Origin: Cristatella mucedo
Taxonomy: Eukaryota; Bryozoa; Phylactolaemata; Cristatellidae
Assembly (NCBI GenBank): GCA_009760855.2
Contig: WPIO01000010.1
Location: 5,877,501-5,941,500 of the forward strand
Reading direction: 5' to 3'
DNA length: 64,000 nt
Under the pieces are notes generated by a model that did not search any database, was not told where the DNA came from, and saw only the letters and a program-made list of their open reading frames with translations. The translations under genes and the position numbers were made by a program. Of the stretch, positions 13,026 through 27,559 are shown one piece after another (positions within the stretch are counted from its first letter, which is position 1; each line of letters opens with the position of its first letter).

Positions 13026-13130
13026 GCATGTTGACAATGTGCATGCTACCACCGACTATTTCACATATGCTACCTTTACAGCATATGCGAGACTCGCAGA
13101 AAGAGGTTGTAATAAACAGTATTACACTAT
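13026..13130 (+). mobile_element. Old CR1-group LINE 3' end shared by all three copies
   Basis: GTTGACAATGTGCATGCTACC, CTTTACAGCATATGCGAG and CAGAAAGAGGTTGTAATA correspond to the LINE UTR motif, the TTTGCAGCAAATG block and the terminal hairpin side. The same degraded remnant stands at 41,347 and 62,220, so this insertion predates the duplication. Confidence 0.65.
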
Positions 13131-14580
13131 TTTCTCAACGTTGCAAAAGGCTGAGGCTTTATACCGGATACAGGTCATGGTGGATCGGCAGCATCACGTA
13201 AGGCCTCGTCTCAGTACAGCCTAATCTTGACCCTGTGAGCTACCGCCACGAGTCTTGTGCTTTGGTTTGCAACAAGCCACAGCAGTCGATATATGACTGA
13301 TCCTGGTGCATGCGGTATTCCAGTACTACCTTGGAGACGAGAACTCTAAGAATGATGTGAGGGCAAGACGAAGCTAAGGACTTAGAGTGGCGACGTTGGA
13401 TGGGATACGCCAGCCAGTTTTTAGCTTCCCACTGAGATAGCTGGTCATGGCTCTTACTGGGCACTTTGTTCTGATCAATAAAGATACCCGACTTGCCTAC
13501 TGCGTCTGTATTGCATATAGCCAATGCTGGTCTTCTCGTATTACTCAGCGGTCCTCCGGGAGCTCCTGAGGTCTTGCCTTGTCCGACTCGATATCGAACC
13601 CTGGATAGACTCTATTTGAAAGGTCCTTTTTCATGTCGTGTCACTAAATGCTCTCAGGCCACAGATTGCCGATATCTTACTCTTACCTCTGGGAGGCAAG
13701 TCCTGTGGTCTAATAGTATACTTGGGGTAGTTAGCCATGTTTGGGGCTGAGCCCAACGTGAGACTTGGCTATCCCTTTGGCCTAAAGCCGAAACACTCTT
13801 TCGTGCCTGTTTCCAACCACTTCTCGATTCTATTCAGTAGAGGCCTTTAAGTATTCCTGCTATAATTTAAATCCCCCTAAATGCTAAGATACATTAAATA
13901 AATTGTGAAAGTATTGCACATATATTATCAAAATGGGCCAACTATATTTAAAGGTGAACTGGGATCTAAACTCTGCTTGTACTGGCGTTTTATTGGACAC
14001 ACGGCGATTACGCTCCGGCATCCCACGGAAAATTAGTTAGCATTCAGCTACGCGATATGTGACTTTATGAGCAGATGGAATTTAAGCAAAATAGGTCATC
14101 TTTAGCTACGCACGCGGTGTAAGCAGTCCAGAAGCTCATTTTCTAATCAAAACTGTCGATCACTTCAGCTTTCAATGGAGAAGGTCTGTTGAATTGTGAG
14201 AAAATTGCCATAAGCAGTTAAAATGTGAGACATCCAAACAAACAACTGCCCTCGTAAGCAGTGGTCACAGTTAAGGAGGCATGTCATTTCGACGGTCTCC
14301 AGATGAGGAGAATTTGAAGCTTAGAGCGTGGCTCCTGTGGCTTGCCAATACTGTCTGCAGACCTATGCCTTCTGTTACGACGCCTAATACTAATCACCAA
14401 TCATGATGTGGTGGCGACACAACACCTGTACAATAGGCTCAGATCTTACTTTTATAGCCCGCTTGGTAGTAAGTTAAATGAGCACCGAAATATCAGAAGT
14501 GGCGACACCAGCTATTAAGCTTCAACTAAACCATAACAAAGAAAAGAAAGAGAGAGAGACAGAGAGACAGAGAGAAAGAC

Positions 14581-14611
<31 letters not shown>

Positions 14612-15094
14612 GAGAGAGAGTGAGTGAGAGAGAGCCTTCTCCGACCAGATTATTTCCTTAAATCCGATTCAGGGATGACGTAATTAGTAAATCTTGTTAC
14701 AGGCTTGTATAGTTCGCCGTTCATAAGCCTGCTTACGGAAGACTATCTAATAAAACTATATATAAAGACTATAAAATAGCACTTTGCATGCGAAGTGCAT
14801 TGCACTACGTATCGTTTATGAGGGGCTATGGAGAGGTACTCAGCCCAAGCTTCGGTTCGACAAACGGAGGCAAGCAATTTGGGACGGACTGAGGATACCA
14901 GCTGGACGATGCTTGCGGCTCCTGGCCTTGCGGTTCGTTTGCTGAAAAGGCACCAACGCGTTCCATTGGCCAGTGGAAGATCAGGCTTGGGAATGTGGTT
15001 CTAAGAAGAGGACCCTGCAATCAATTTTTACTGGCCGTTCGGCAAAGCTGTTGCCAAAATACTAAGCCTGTTAAGTTATCGCCACGGCCAATGC
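13131..15094. other. Unit backbone, no gene recognised
   Basis: Alignable in pieces to 41.4-42.6 kb and 62.3-63.5 kb with different internal deletions in each copy: copy 2 lacks roughly 13.65-14.36 kb and copy 3 lacks roughly 13.1-13.77 kb. Contains a GA/GACA-type simple repeat at 14,548-14,634, reduced to 26 bp at 42,138 and to a trace at 63,043. No frame is preserved across copies. Confidence 0.5.
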
Positions 15095-15225
15095 CTTAAG
15101 TCATTGTGCACCCTAAAGCCTGGAATTCGGCCCGACTGTTGTATCAAAATCTCCTCATTGATGGTATTTAAAGCAAAGCTACAAAGTCACCTACACCTCA
15201 CAGCGTTTCATCTGTGTGTGAATGG
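15095..15225 (+). mobile_element. Degraded LINE ORF2 C-terminal scrap
   Basis: CCTAAAGCCTGGAATTCGG, then ATTTAAAGCAAAGCTACAAA and CACAGCGTTTCAT follow the order of the LINE ORF2 end (...CCAAAGCCTGGAACTC..., ...ATTTAAAAAGAAA...). It is strongly diverged. Copies 2 and 3 have a better preserved LINE 3' part at the equivalent place. Confidence 0.5.
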
Positions 15226-15237
15226 TTCTTTAGATAT

Positions 15238-15340
15238 AATAATCATAATAGCAATATAAAATACTTATATAGCCCTCTCAGAGAACTGTTTCTCTTTCTA
15301 GGCAATTTAAGTATCCTGTAAAGAAAGCATTACCAAAGGA
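15238..15340 (-). mobile_element. Degraded CR1-group LINE 3' tail
   Basis: Imperfect AAT-type run (TATAATAATCATAATAG), then AGCCCTCTCAGAGAACT and CTCTTTCTAGGCAATTTA, a decayed version of the terminal hairpin in reverse orientation. Confidence 0.6.
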
Positions 15341-16228
15341 TTGGTCATCCGGAAGCAGTAGGCATAGTGCAAGCAGCTACTTGCACACGATAGATGCTTA
15401 TGGGCACTTCAACTGAGCATGCAGCTAGCATTAATTAGTTTACAAAGTTTCCTTTCTCACTCACGGGTGGTGCATAGACAGAGATCTAGTTCTTCTTCAG
15501 TGTCGGAAATATGTTTGCTATTTCTATAATTATTTTTTCCGGCGATACGTGATCTTTGATACAGCGATAGCATATTACCTGAGGGTCTTCTCATCACCGC
15601 CCTGCTTTGATTGTGGTGCCCAAAGGTGCTCACTTTTGGGCACCACCATCTTGGACTCGATCCCTGCATCACGTGAAAAGCACTAGGATATAGATTTTGT
15701 TCTCTTAACTCACCATACAAAAGACTGTTATTGCAATTTATTCTCTGATTCATTACGGACTGTCTTTGCTCAAGCTTTGTGCAAGGCTGAATGATTAATA
15801 TTGCTTGATTTTGATTGAGAATTTTCTTTTTTAGGTGCTCGCAGCAGCTTGGGACAGTCATCAACAAAAATACTAATGCCAGTCATATGAGCCCTTCATT
15901 CATTGGAAAAATCATTTTCCTGCCTGAAGCATAGCTGAAATAATGAGGCTGCATCTTTGAGACTTCCAGTACTCAAGCAATAAGTCAGTTTCAAGGACAT
16001 TGTGTCTGGTTGGTAGAATGCTACTCGCTTTCGGAAGGTTCAGGTATCAGGCTTAAGCATGCCCACCGCTCTCTTCCATAGATCTCCAATTAGCCCACAT
16101 ATAATCAAGCATTTAACTCCCTACAATAATCACTGCAGATATATTTACTCTTATGATAGAATCCTCAAACTATGATAAGAGTTCTATGCGTCTCAGTAAG
16201 AAATGGTGTTACCTGACTTAGCAGTTTA
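15341..16228. other. Unassigned stretch with a perfect hairpin
   Basis: An open minus-strand frame of 136 codons (15,457-15,867) matches no family I know and has no visible domain; I treat it as chance. Inside it lies the perfect 12-bp inverted repeat 15,613-15,624 / 15,635-15,646. Confidence 0.35.
15613..15646. repeat. Perfect 12-bp inverted repeat with 10-nt loop
   Basis: GTGGTGCCCAAA is followed after ten bases by its exact reverse complement TTTGGGCACCAC. It could form a DNA cruciform or RNA hairpin. There is no adjacent direct repeat marking a transposon end. Confidence 0.8.
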
Positions 16229-18165
16229 TAATAATAATATTAATTATAATAATAATGGTCGTGATAAAGCACCCTTAGAGAACTCAATCTCATCCTAGGT
16301 GCTTTACATGTTTTTGCAAAGGAAAACGCGATTGAATCGTGTGAGTAATATCATGCTTGATAAAAAACATAAACAACGTAGTTAGGGGTGACATGCACAA
16401 GGTAAGCATGCAAATGTGGTTACTAGCACTATGCTCAGTGTCAGCATGCATAAGCACATGAACTACGAATCACAGGGTCCCACTAAATGCTGTCCTAAAT
16501 AGGTGTGTTTTTAAGTTCTTTTTAAATGTAGTCAAGTCAGAGGATGTTCTGACGGAAGTCAGGAGGGAGTTCCAGGCTTTGTGAGCATACGAACTAAATG
16601 CACTGTCTCCAAAGGATTTTAGGTTTGTACGAGGTAGTGGTAAACTGTTGGATTCCGAAAAGCTGGTGGTATCATGCTTGGCCTGGTGGGGGAGTAGATC
16701 TGAGAGACAGGCTGGAGCCAAAGAATGAAGTGACCTAAAAGTGAGCCACAAAACTTCGAAGTCGATCCGTTGCTTGACTGGTAGCCAGTGCAGGTCGGCG
16801 AGAAGTGGTGTGATGTGGCAACTGTGACTCTCACGACAGACAAGCTTAGCTGCAGAGTTTTGTACCAGCTGTAATCGCCTGATTGCACATGCCCGTAGGC
16901 CAGCAAGCAGTGAGTTACAGAAGTCGAGACGGGATATCACGAATGCATGGACCAACTTTACTAGGTATCCTTATCTAAACAAGCCCGTATTTTAGCAGTG
17001 TTATGTAGCTGAAAGTAGGCATATTTGACTGTGGGGCTGATGTGGTCGTCTAAGGAGAGGTCACTTAGGAACATTACACCTAGATTTCGAGCTGATTCAA
17101 CAGAAGATATGCTGGCAAAGCCAGTTTTAAGCGTCAGCCTTTCCAATTTCTGAATCACACTGGGTTTGCCCATAACTAGTAAGTTAGTTTTATCATCGTT
17201 TAGTTTTAGAAAATTTGCTGCCATCCATGTGCCGATGTCATCAATATAAGCAGCAAGTGAGTTGAGAAAATTCGAGGTGCTCGAAGGCTGGGAGTGATCA
17301 GGCAAAGGTACAACTGAGTGTCTACCGCATAGAAGTGAAAGCCTTGATTGTGCTTAGCAATCACATCAGCAAGAGGGAGAGTATACACCGTGAAAAGAAC
17401 CGGATCTAGCACGGAGCCCTGAGGTACCCCATATTTCAGCGGTACCTCGGATGATCTTTGTCCATTCACGTCAATACTCTGGAGTCTCTCACTGAGATAG
17501 GACCTGAACCATTGCAGAGCAGTGACAGTGATGCCGAGGTGAGATTACAGGCGCTCTAGAAGAACCTTGTGAACGATGGTATCAAAAGCTGCCGAAAGAT
17601 CAAGCAAAACGAGCAGAGACACTTTACCCATGTCTGCATTCCTAAGTTGGTCGATGCAATGCTGACTCTGTGGAGTGGTAATCTCTAAAGCCAGACTGGA
17701 ACATACTAGCAAGCTTTGAAGTTTCTATCTATGAGTTCAGCTGGTCTGCCACGACCCGTTCTAGTGTCTTCGATATGAATGGTAGAATCGAGACTGGGAG
17801 GTAGTTGCTCAAGTTCTCTTGGTCTAGTGTCGCTTTCTTGAGAAGTGGCCTGACTGCAGCTTTTTTGAAAGGTACCGGGACATGAGCCGAGGCTAATGAC
17901 ATATCAATGTTGTTAGTTATGCATGGCAGCAGCAGATCAATCTAACGTTGGAGCAGGACTGTGGGAAAAGGGTCCAGAGAACTTGTTGACTTCTTTGATT
18001 GGGATATGAACTACAGGACGCAGATATTTTCGCACGGACAGCATCGATGTCAAGGGTCTTGAGGTTTCGCGATTCACCGGTTATTTTAGAGGAGGAGGTG
18101 GACACACACTGTAGATTGAATGAGATCTGCAGGTGCCAGATAAGCAGGATTTTCCAACAGTTTCA
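16229..18165 (-). mobile_element. CR1-group LINE, long 5'-truncated and internally deleted copy
   Basis: In minus orientation: part of the endonuclease-RT linker (18,165-18,000), a deletion, then the RT domain beginning LASAHVP..FKKAAVRPLLKKATL (about 17,900), the fingers/palm region with VPQGSVLDPVLF near 17,430, thumb and C-terminal domain (16,470-16,955: MVHAFVISRLDFCNSLLAGL), 3' UTR and AAT-type tail at 16,229-16,254. The catalytic YADD box reads FYAVDTQLY, so the metal-binding Asp is lost, and frameshifts and stops split the frame. Dead copy. Confidence 0.92.
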
Positions 18166-20354
18166 CTAACCAGACAAGAATACAGGTGAAGCAAGGGAAA
18201 TAAAAATGAGCTCATACTCTACTGAGATGAGGTCCGAGGTATGTGGGAAACTAGATAGTGATGTCTGGTGATAGCATTCCAGCAGTTCGGAAACTATTTA
18301 CAATTAGAAGCCATCCTCCACCGTCTGACAGTGTCTTTCTAATTAATCAACTTAATTCCCCACAGGTAAGTAAGTAGACATTTTTGCGAAAAGATCAACA
18401 TGACATCACGATGACCAAAATCTAGTTTAAGTGAGTCAATATTTTGGCTGAGCTATCTTTAACGTCACCCGTCACAGTGATTCTTTCGACTATGAGAAGG
18501 AGTACTTCAATATTAGATGTATTACGTATAAAAATTAAAAATCGTAGTCGAAATTATTGACAATTTAAATGGAAGGACAACTATATGAGGAACGCATAAA
18601 TTTTGAGATTCATACTTTACTTATAACAACGGATATCCTTGTTAATAATTCACAAGTGATTGCTGGTATCCTTGGTATGCGTTGTACCTAAGCAGCTATA
18701 CAACTAAAAATTCTAGAGTGGCGGCAAATTTGGGAGAGTCTTAGAATCATCTTTCACCTATTTTGGTTAAATAAAATGTCAAGCCTAATTTTAAAGTCTT
18801 TAGCTTGTATTTGGAACGCGATGATCTTTTTTGTTTCCTTTCTTACTAAAAATCTATGTTTAATCAGCAACAGCTAACGGGTCGGCAAGGAGAGGCAGCA
18901 AGGCTGCAGCTCTTTGTTTCTCAATGACTTACAAAATTGTATCTACCATCGAAAACAAGAGTGTCTTAGCACTGCCCCCAGCCAGATATTATCTAAGAGG
19001 ACTGTCTGCGCTTTAATAGGGAACCATGCTGAAAGTTATAACTCAGACAATACTTACTAAGGACGCACAACTCTCTTTCTACTCTACCATTACACCGGGT
19101 TTGGTTCATACATAGTCCTCCCTCAGTCATGTCTTTTCAGGTATTGAACTGAAGTCTTTCAATATCTCAATTTTATTTACAAGTATTAGGGTTTTTATTT
19201 TCCATCTTTGATGTCATCTGCCATGATACATAGCGTATCTCAAATGGAAGTAAACTTGAGCTGAGTAAGAGTCTGTTCTGCCGATTTATTTCAATGATCG
19301 ATCCCTTATAGGAAAATTGATTTATACAATTATAGCACGTATGCATAATATATGTGTCGTTTTTTCTTATATTGCATTCAAAAATACTCTCATAATTGAC
19401 AAAAGCAGATGATTAGATCAAAATTTACCGATAAGCTACTCAAAAACACACTTGAAACTCATTGACAATAATATAGCTTTTCATTTCCTTTCGAAGACGC
19501 TAAAGAAATCTTCGTCTAAATGCGTCTAGTGATCGGTAGGGTATGCACTTCATGACAGGAGTAACGTGCTGCTCTTTAAAGATATATTTTTTCGCAAATT
19601 TGGAGCCAGGATTCCCAATTAACAACGCAGGCTGTATGGAGTTGAAGAAAGGTTAGCCAACATGAGCCGATTTTTAATAGCCAAGCTTAAAAATGCATGC
19701 CTATATCATTAGGGCCCAGGCATTGTTATCTGGTTGCCAGAGAAAAACCTTGAAACGTGCATATATTTAAAGATATCTGTCCGCGACGACTTTATTAGGA
19801 AAAGAAACATTAAACTAATTTTCTGAATTTGATACATTTTCCGTTTTGGTTACTTCGCGAGACTCTGATCATTTGGTTGTGGTTTTAGAGAGCTTCATAT
19901 CTTTTGGGAAACTGACTTTTAATTTTTTTACTTTTATCCAAAATATGTTGTTTCACTGCAAACTGACCACGTCATCTGATTTTAAGACGACAATAAAACA
20001 TAATACCGAAACTTTGTCGATGTAAATTGCTCCTCGTGTGCATGTGCTCACTGAAATTTGGTGGTAAAATTAAACTTCCAATTCACATGCTGTCGTTCAA
20101 GCAGAGCTAGAGTGCCTACATTCAGCTCTCTGTGACTGGTATTTAAACGGTTACTATTGTTAATATTTTTATATTACGGCTATTATAATTTGATAAGCTG
20201 ACCTAAAGCATAACCCTGGGTATCCCATCCTTAAGGGCTCAGTGGATAAGCAATGCCATACGCATTAAATCTTTCTAATCTCCGACTAAGATGGGACCAA
20301 AATGACTGCAGTCATTCCATAGCGTGAGGAAAGCTACTCAAGGACGTGATGGAA
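18166..20354. other. Unit backbone, no gene recognised
   Basis: AT-rich. From 18,907 it aligns with copy 2 from 44,007. No frame above 60 codons, no recognised repeat. Probably intergenic. Confidence 0.5.
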
Positions 20355-20585
20355 AATGCCATCAAAGAGAACACGAGAATCTAGCAGAGTAGAGCATAGA
20401 TAACGAGTTAAGCACTCCGTGAAGATCATTATAAACTTGCAACTGAGCTGACTCTGTGAGATGAAAATCTCTGAAAAGTTGAGTGAATATTCTTAGACTT
20501 GCTTGGATTGAAATTTTGGCATGCAAGCTTAAATGGTCTGCAACTACTCGTGTCTTTGTCTTACCCAGGATCAAAAAAGGGGGGC
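20355..20585 (-). mobile_element. Ancient LINE RT scrap, shared with copy 2
   Basis: The minus-strand frame reads RVVADHLS...HLTESAQLQVYNDL, the RT stretch that in intact CR1-group elements reads RVVADQLN...HSTESALLRVYNDL. The equivalent at 45,690-45,895 keeps RVVADQFNSYN. Present in both copies, so it predates duplication. Confidence 0.7.
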
Positions 20586-21086
20586 TTTTTGGATGATTTT
20601 GTAAGTTCTACTTGTCTAGCATTAACTGTTTATGTTGGCTGGAAACAACCCTTTAAATAATTCTAACCTGAGATTAAAGACCCAATTACTATCCTATAAT
20701 AGGTTCAGCAGGATGTTACCTTGCCGACATCCAATATTCTCGTTTATCTTAGTTTGTTAGCAAAAAGCTAGTAACTGACACGTTAATTGTCTCAGGAATT
20801 AGTTGTTATGGCATTCAACTAGGCGTACATCAGCTGATGGTTGATGGTCTAAATCGACCTTTTTGAAGTTTTGGTATGTATTCTATACTAATTTCTTGGA
20901 CAGCTAATATTTGGCTTTTTTGAGATGGATCGGTACTAGGACAGTACTCAAAGACGAGTTGCTATTCAGTCGTTTGGAAGTTAGTCAGCTTTAACAAGCG
21001 CTATCTGGAAGAGGGCATACATTTTGCTAAGCTTATGATATAAACTCACACAGAACATCGGCTGCCTTTGAATTCTAGAATTTGAG

Positions 21087-21684
21087 CATAGCAGTTGCCA
21101 CGTCACACCACTTCTCGCCTACCCGCACTGGTTACCAGTCAAGCAATGCATCAACTTCACGGTTCTGTCTCACTTTACGTCCCTTCATTATTTGCCTCAA
21201 GCCTACCTAGTAGATATACTCTCACACCAGGCCAGGCATCGTACCACACGCTTCTAGGAAACTAACTGTTTACCTACGCTTCGTACAAACCTCAAATCCC
21301 TTGGAGATCGTACACTTAGTTTGCATGCTCCCAAAGCCTGAAACTCACTTCTGACTTACGTCACGACATCCCCTGACTTGACCACATTTAAAAAGAAATT
21401 GACACTTATGTATGACAGCATTTAGTGGGACCCCGTGATTCATCCTCTATGCGCTTATGGGTGCTGACACTGTGGATGCTGCCACAAACCAAACTTGCAT
21501 GCTTACCTTGTGCATGTCATCTCTAACCACATTCTTAATGTTTAGTGAGCATGCTACTCCTAACCATTCAATCAAGCTTCTTTTGCAGCAAATGCAAAGT
21601 TCCTAGAAAGAGATTGAGTTCTCTGAGGACACTTTATCGAGTCTATTATTATTATTACTATTACTATTACTATTATTCCCTACT
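21087..21684 (+). mobile_element. CR1-group LINE 3' part, inserted after duplication
   Basis: Covers the ORF2 C-terminus (CACCACTTCTCGCCTACCCGCACTGG onward, many stops), the UTR with GCATGC repeats, the TTTGCAGCAAATG block, the terminal hairpin and a (TTA)n tail. Copy 2 is continuous at this point (around 46,560), giving an empty site. A run of tail-encoded tyrosines explains the 67-codon frame at 21,545-21,748. Confidence 0.88.
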
Positions 21685-24930
<3,246 letters not shown>

Positions 24931-25017
24931 ATGCTGTTCATAGAACACCCTAAGCGTGTGTATGGAGTAGAATGCTTTGGTCTTCTAATAATTGGTGCTG
25001 TTGTGTGACCATTACGA

Positions 25018-25512
25018 CATGCTCAAGATTTAGGTGTCGTTTTAGACAACTTCCTAAATTTTAAAACCTTATCCAGAAGACTGCTTTTACAGATAGCAAT
25101 CAAGTTCGATTCCTATCTAAGATAACGAGCTTTCGTCCAAGGTGGCTTGCAAAAATTTAACTAGCTCCTTAGTTCTGTCTCGGCTTCATTACTGTAAATC
25201 CCTTTTAGCTGGGCTACCAAATTAACAACTTGGCCACTACAAATGGCTATGAATATGGCTGCAAGGTTATTTTTTAAGTTCCATAGGTTTGATCGCGTGT
25301 CTGCTTTGCTAAAAGAGCTAGGATGACTGCCGATCTAGCTGAGCTGCTGCACCAGTTTCAGCCTCCTCGTGCTTTAGGTCCTGTGTGGACAAAAAATTAG
25401 CAGTTAAATACGTCCGCTTAAAGACCGTTGGCGACAGAAGCTTTAGCTCTGCTGGTCCTAGACTGTGGAACTCGCTACCACAATTCTTACGCAGTGACAA
25501 CTACGGTCCTGT
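25018..25512 (+). mobile_element. Second CR1-like LINE family, C-terminal ORF2 fragment
   Basis: The plus strand encodes QDLGVVLDNFLNF, then a degenerate LSRLHYCKSLLAGLPN segment, and finally KTVGDRSFSSAGPRLWNSLP (25,427 onward). These are the end-of-RT and C-terminal signatures of CR1/L2-type LINEs but of a different family from the dominant one, whose tail reads LKSFGDRAFSSYAPKAWNSLP. Not seen at the matching site in copy 2. Confidence 0.8.
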
Positions 25513-25763
25513 TGCCGACTACGACTCATCCTTCCCAGCGGTCCTGAGCTGCAACTTCTGCGCTACTCGCTACCTCAACTGCTCTTCTGACTTTGCAATG
25601 CCTCCCAAGTCTTCTTTGTTGCATGAGATGAAGTCGGTTGGATACTGGACACGTACCGAAAGCCGCCTAGGCTGTGAGTGCACTATACAAACTGTCCTAC
25701 ATCTCACCGACATAGTCTTTGTGGTTTTAAGGATTTACAGACTAAGATACAATACATTGCATA

Positions 25764-25812
<49 letters not shown>

Positions 25813-25818
25813 TTCATT

Positions 25819-25862
<44 letters not shown>
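25764..25862. repeat. Two (AT)n microsatellites
   Basis: AT runs at about 25,764-25,806 and 25,821-25,862 with a 15-bp interruption. Tyr-Ile frames across them are artefacts. Confidence 0.97.
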
Positions 25863-25865
<3 letters not shown>

Positions 25866-27438
25866 CATCTCGACTTCAGACTACCCGGTTTGCTGTTGGT
25901 GCGGTTAAATAAGTCATCCCGCTAGCTTTTTCTTTCAATAACGGTGGTGCATTTGCCTCAGAATCTTTCGGGATTGATTCTCGGACCACAGACCATAGCA
26001 CAAACCTTATCAGCACATTTAGCAAGAGCCGAGGCTACCGGAAAGAGACGAATATGCCTTTACGAATTGGACTCACTGTCATAGCCTGTACACTATGCAG
26101 CATCAAGCCGAAATGTCATTTTCTGCAAGCCAGAGAGCATATTAGTCGGGACATTTGGACACTTAGACATGTATTACATTTAATTATGAAGCCAAATGAC
26201 AATAGAAGCTGCGTCGACTAAATGGTTACAAATGGGTATCGGCAGCGTACCTATAATGAGATATCATTACCAGAGTAAGATGGACCTCGACCTTCGTCGC
26301 TAATTTCTTCGTTCCTATTAAAAATAAATTCCTCTGATATTTCTCATTCAACCACACTTTAATTCTTTCATTGAACTCGTCTACGTGCAGTTGCTGAGTT
26401 AATCCTCGACATGCCTGCAGGATAGTCAGGTCAAGCCGTCTCGTCTTTCGAGCAAATAGCAATAACAACAGCAAAATTAGACACAAAGAAACCGAGCTTT
26501 ATGAGCCGCTCCCGCGAGAGAATAGCTTTGATCGAACGAAGTTAATTCTCAGGCTTCTAAACAAGCGCTAGATAAAAGCACGTAAAACACCCAGCCCTTT
26601 GTTAGAGCCTTAAGGAAAATAAATGTCTACACATGTGCTCTACAAGCCACTGTCTAAGAATGAATAACCGAGGTTTGACCATGCACGGCATTTTGTATAT
26701 ACAAGCATACACAAAGAAGGTATCATGCTTGGGCCAGCATGCGATAGCATGCAAGAATAGACTAGTGGCCACGGGTCATTAGGGGCTCTCGCTACTAAAA
26801 TGCTCAGAATATATTATATTAACTGATTTGACAGCGTCGTCTGTATAGCGGCAGAAGAGCCTTATTGCTTGAAAGCACTTTCCACAAGAGTAAGATGGAT
26901 TGACTTGGCTACAGAAGAGTTAAAACGGCCTTGGATAATACTTGACCAAGCCAAGATCGAGCTATGTTGAAACTGTATTTAAATTCTTTTAGGGTTTACA
27001 AGTAATCAACAGTCTACGATCTGGCTTTCTCATTGCAGACTAAAAGTATGAATAAATCTTCCTCAGTTATCTTGACAATTTCCAGAATCGCCTGCCAGCA
27101 GCCGAGCGAGTCTGTGAGCATCTGCACGAATATGCAATCACTTTCAATACTTTTAGCTAAATTCATGCATTTTTCGGTAAATATCAATTGTAAACAAAAA
27201 ATTACAAAACCTATGTCAAGAACTGCCGCGGACTTGCAGCCTTCAAGTAGCACTTGGGAGTGTCCAAGCCTGGATCAGACTCTTGGAAGGCTGTCTCAGA
27301 CTCACCTCGTACTGCTGCTCCCTATTTCGAAGCACGAAACTACGAGCGGCCATAACGAAGTAAAGCTCACTCTGCAGCTGCATTCACTCATTTTATCTGT
27401 GAGCATGCATGGGTTCATTCATGCAAGTGAATGCTTGG
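25863..27438. other. Unit backbone downstream of Gal3ST, with a SINE remnant
   Basis: Aligns with 49.1-50.2 kb and 52.37-52.95 kb. At 26,815-26,868 a broken SINE-B remains (CTGATTTGACAGC..GTATAGCGGCAGAAGAGCC), whose full-length counterpart is in copy 2 at 50.2 kb. The copy-1 sequence jumps from this SINE to the block matching 52,370, so about 2.1 kb present in copy 2 is missing here. Confidence 0.55.
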
Positions 27439-27444
27439 TTTATT
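27439..27444 (-). promoter_or_regulatory. Candidate poly(A) signal of Gal3ST
   Basis: TTTATT on the plus strand, that is AATAAA on the coding strand, about 116 nt past the stop codon. The aligned position in the copy-2 pseudogene reads GTATTC-type sequence, so the hexamer is lost there. Confidence 0.5.
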
Positions 27445-27559
27445 CGATATAGAGAAAAGAGACACATTCTGGATATTCTCGCTGCTGTAAATAGACCCCC
27501 AAGATTCTCCATACCCCTAAAACGTTCCGGAGTTCATTTAAACTAATAATTGACTGCAC

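Noticed and set aside
13026-13130. Short direct repeats resembling a CRISPR-like spacing
   Set aside because: They are the paired UTR motifs of an old LINE, not regular spacers, and the genome is animal.
15457-15867. 136-codon minus-strand gene
   Set aside because: No recognised motif, no splice context, no counterpart in the sister copies, and it contains a perfect DNA palindrome.
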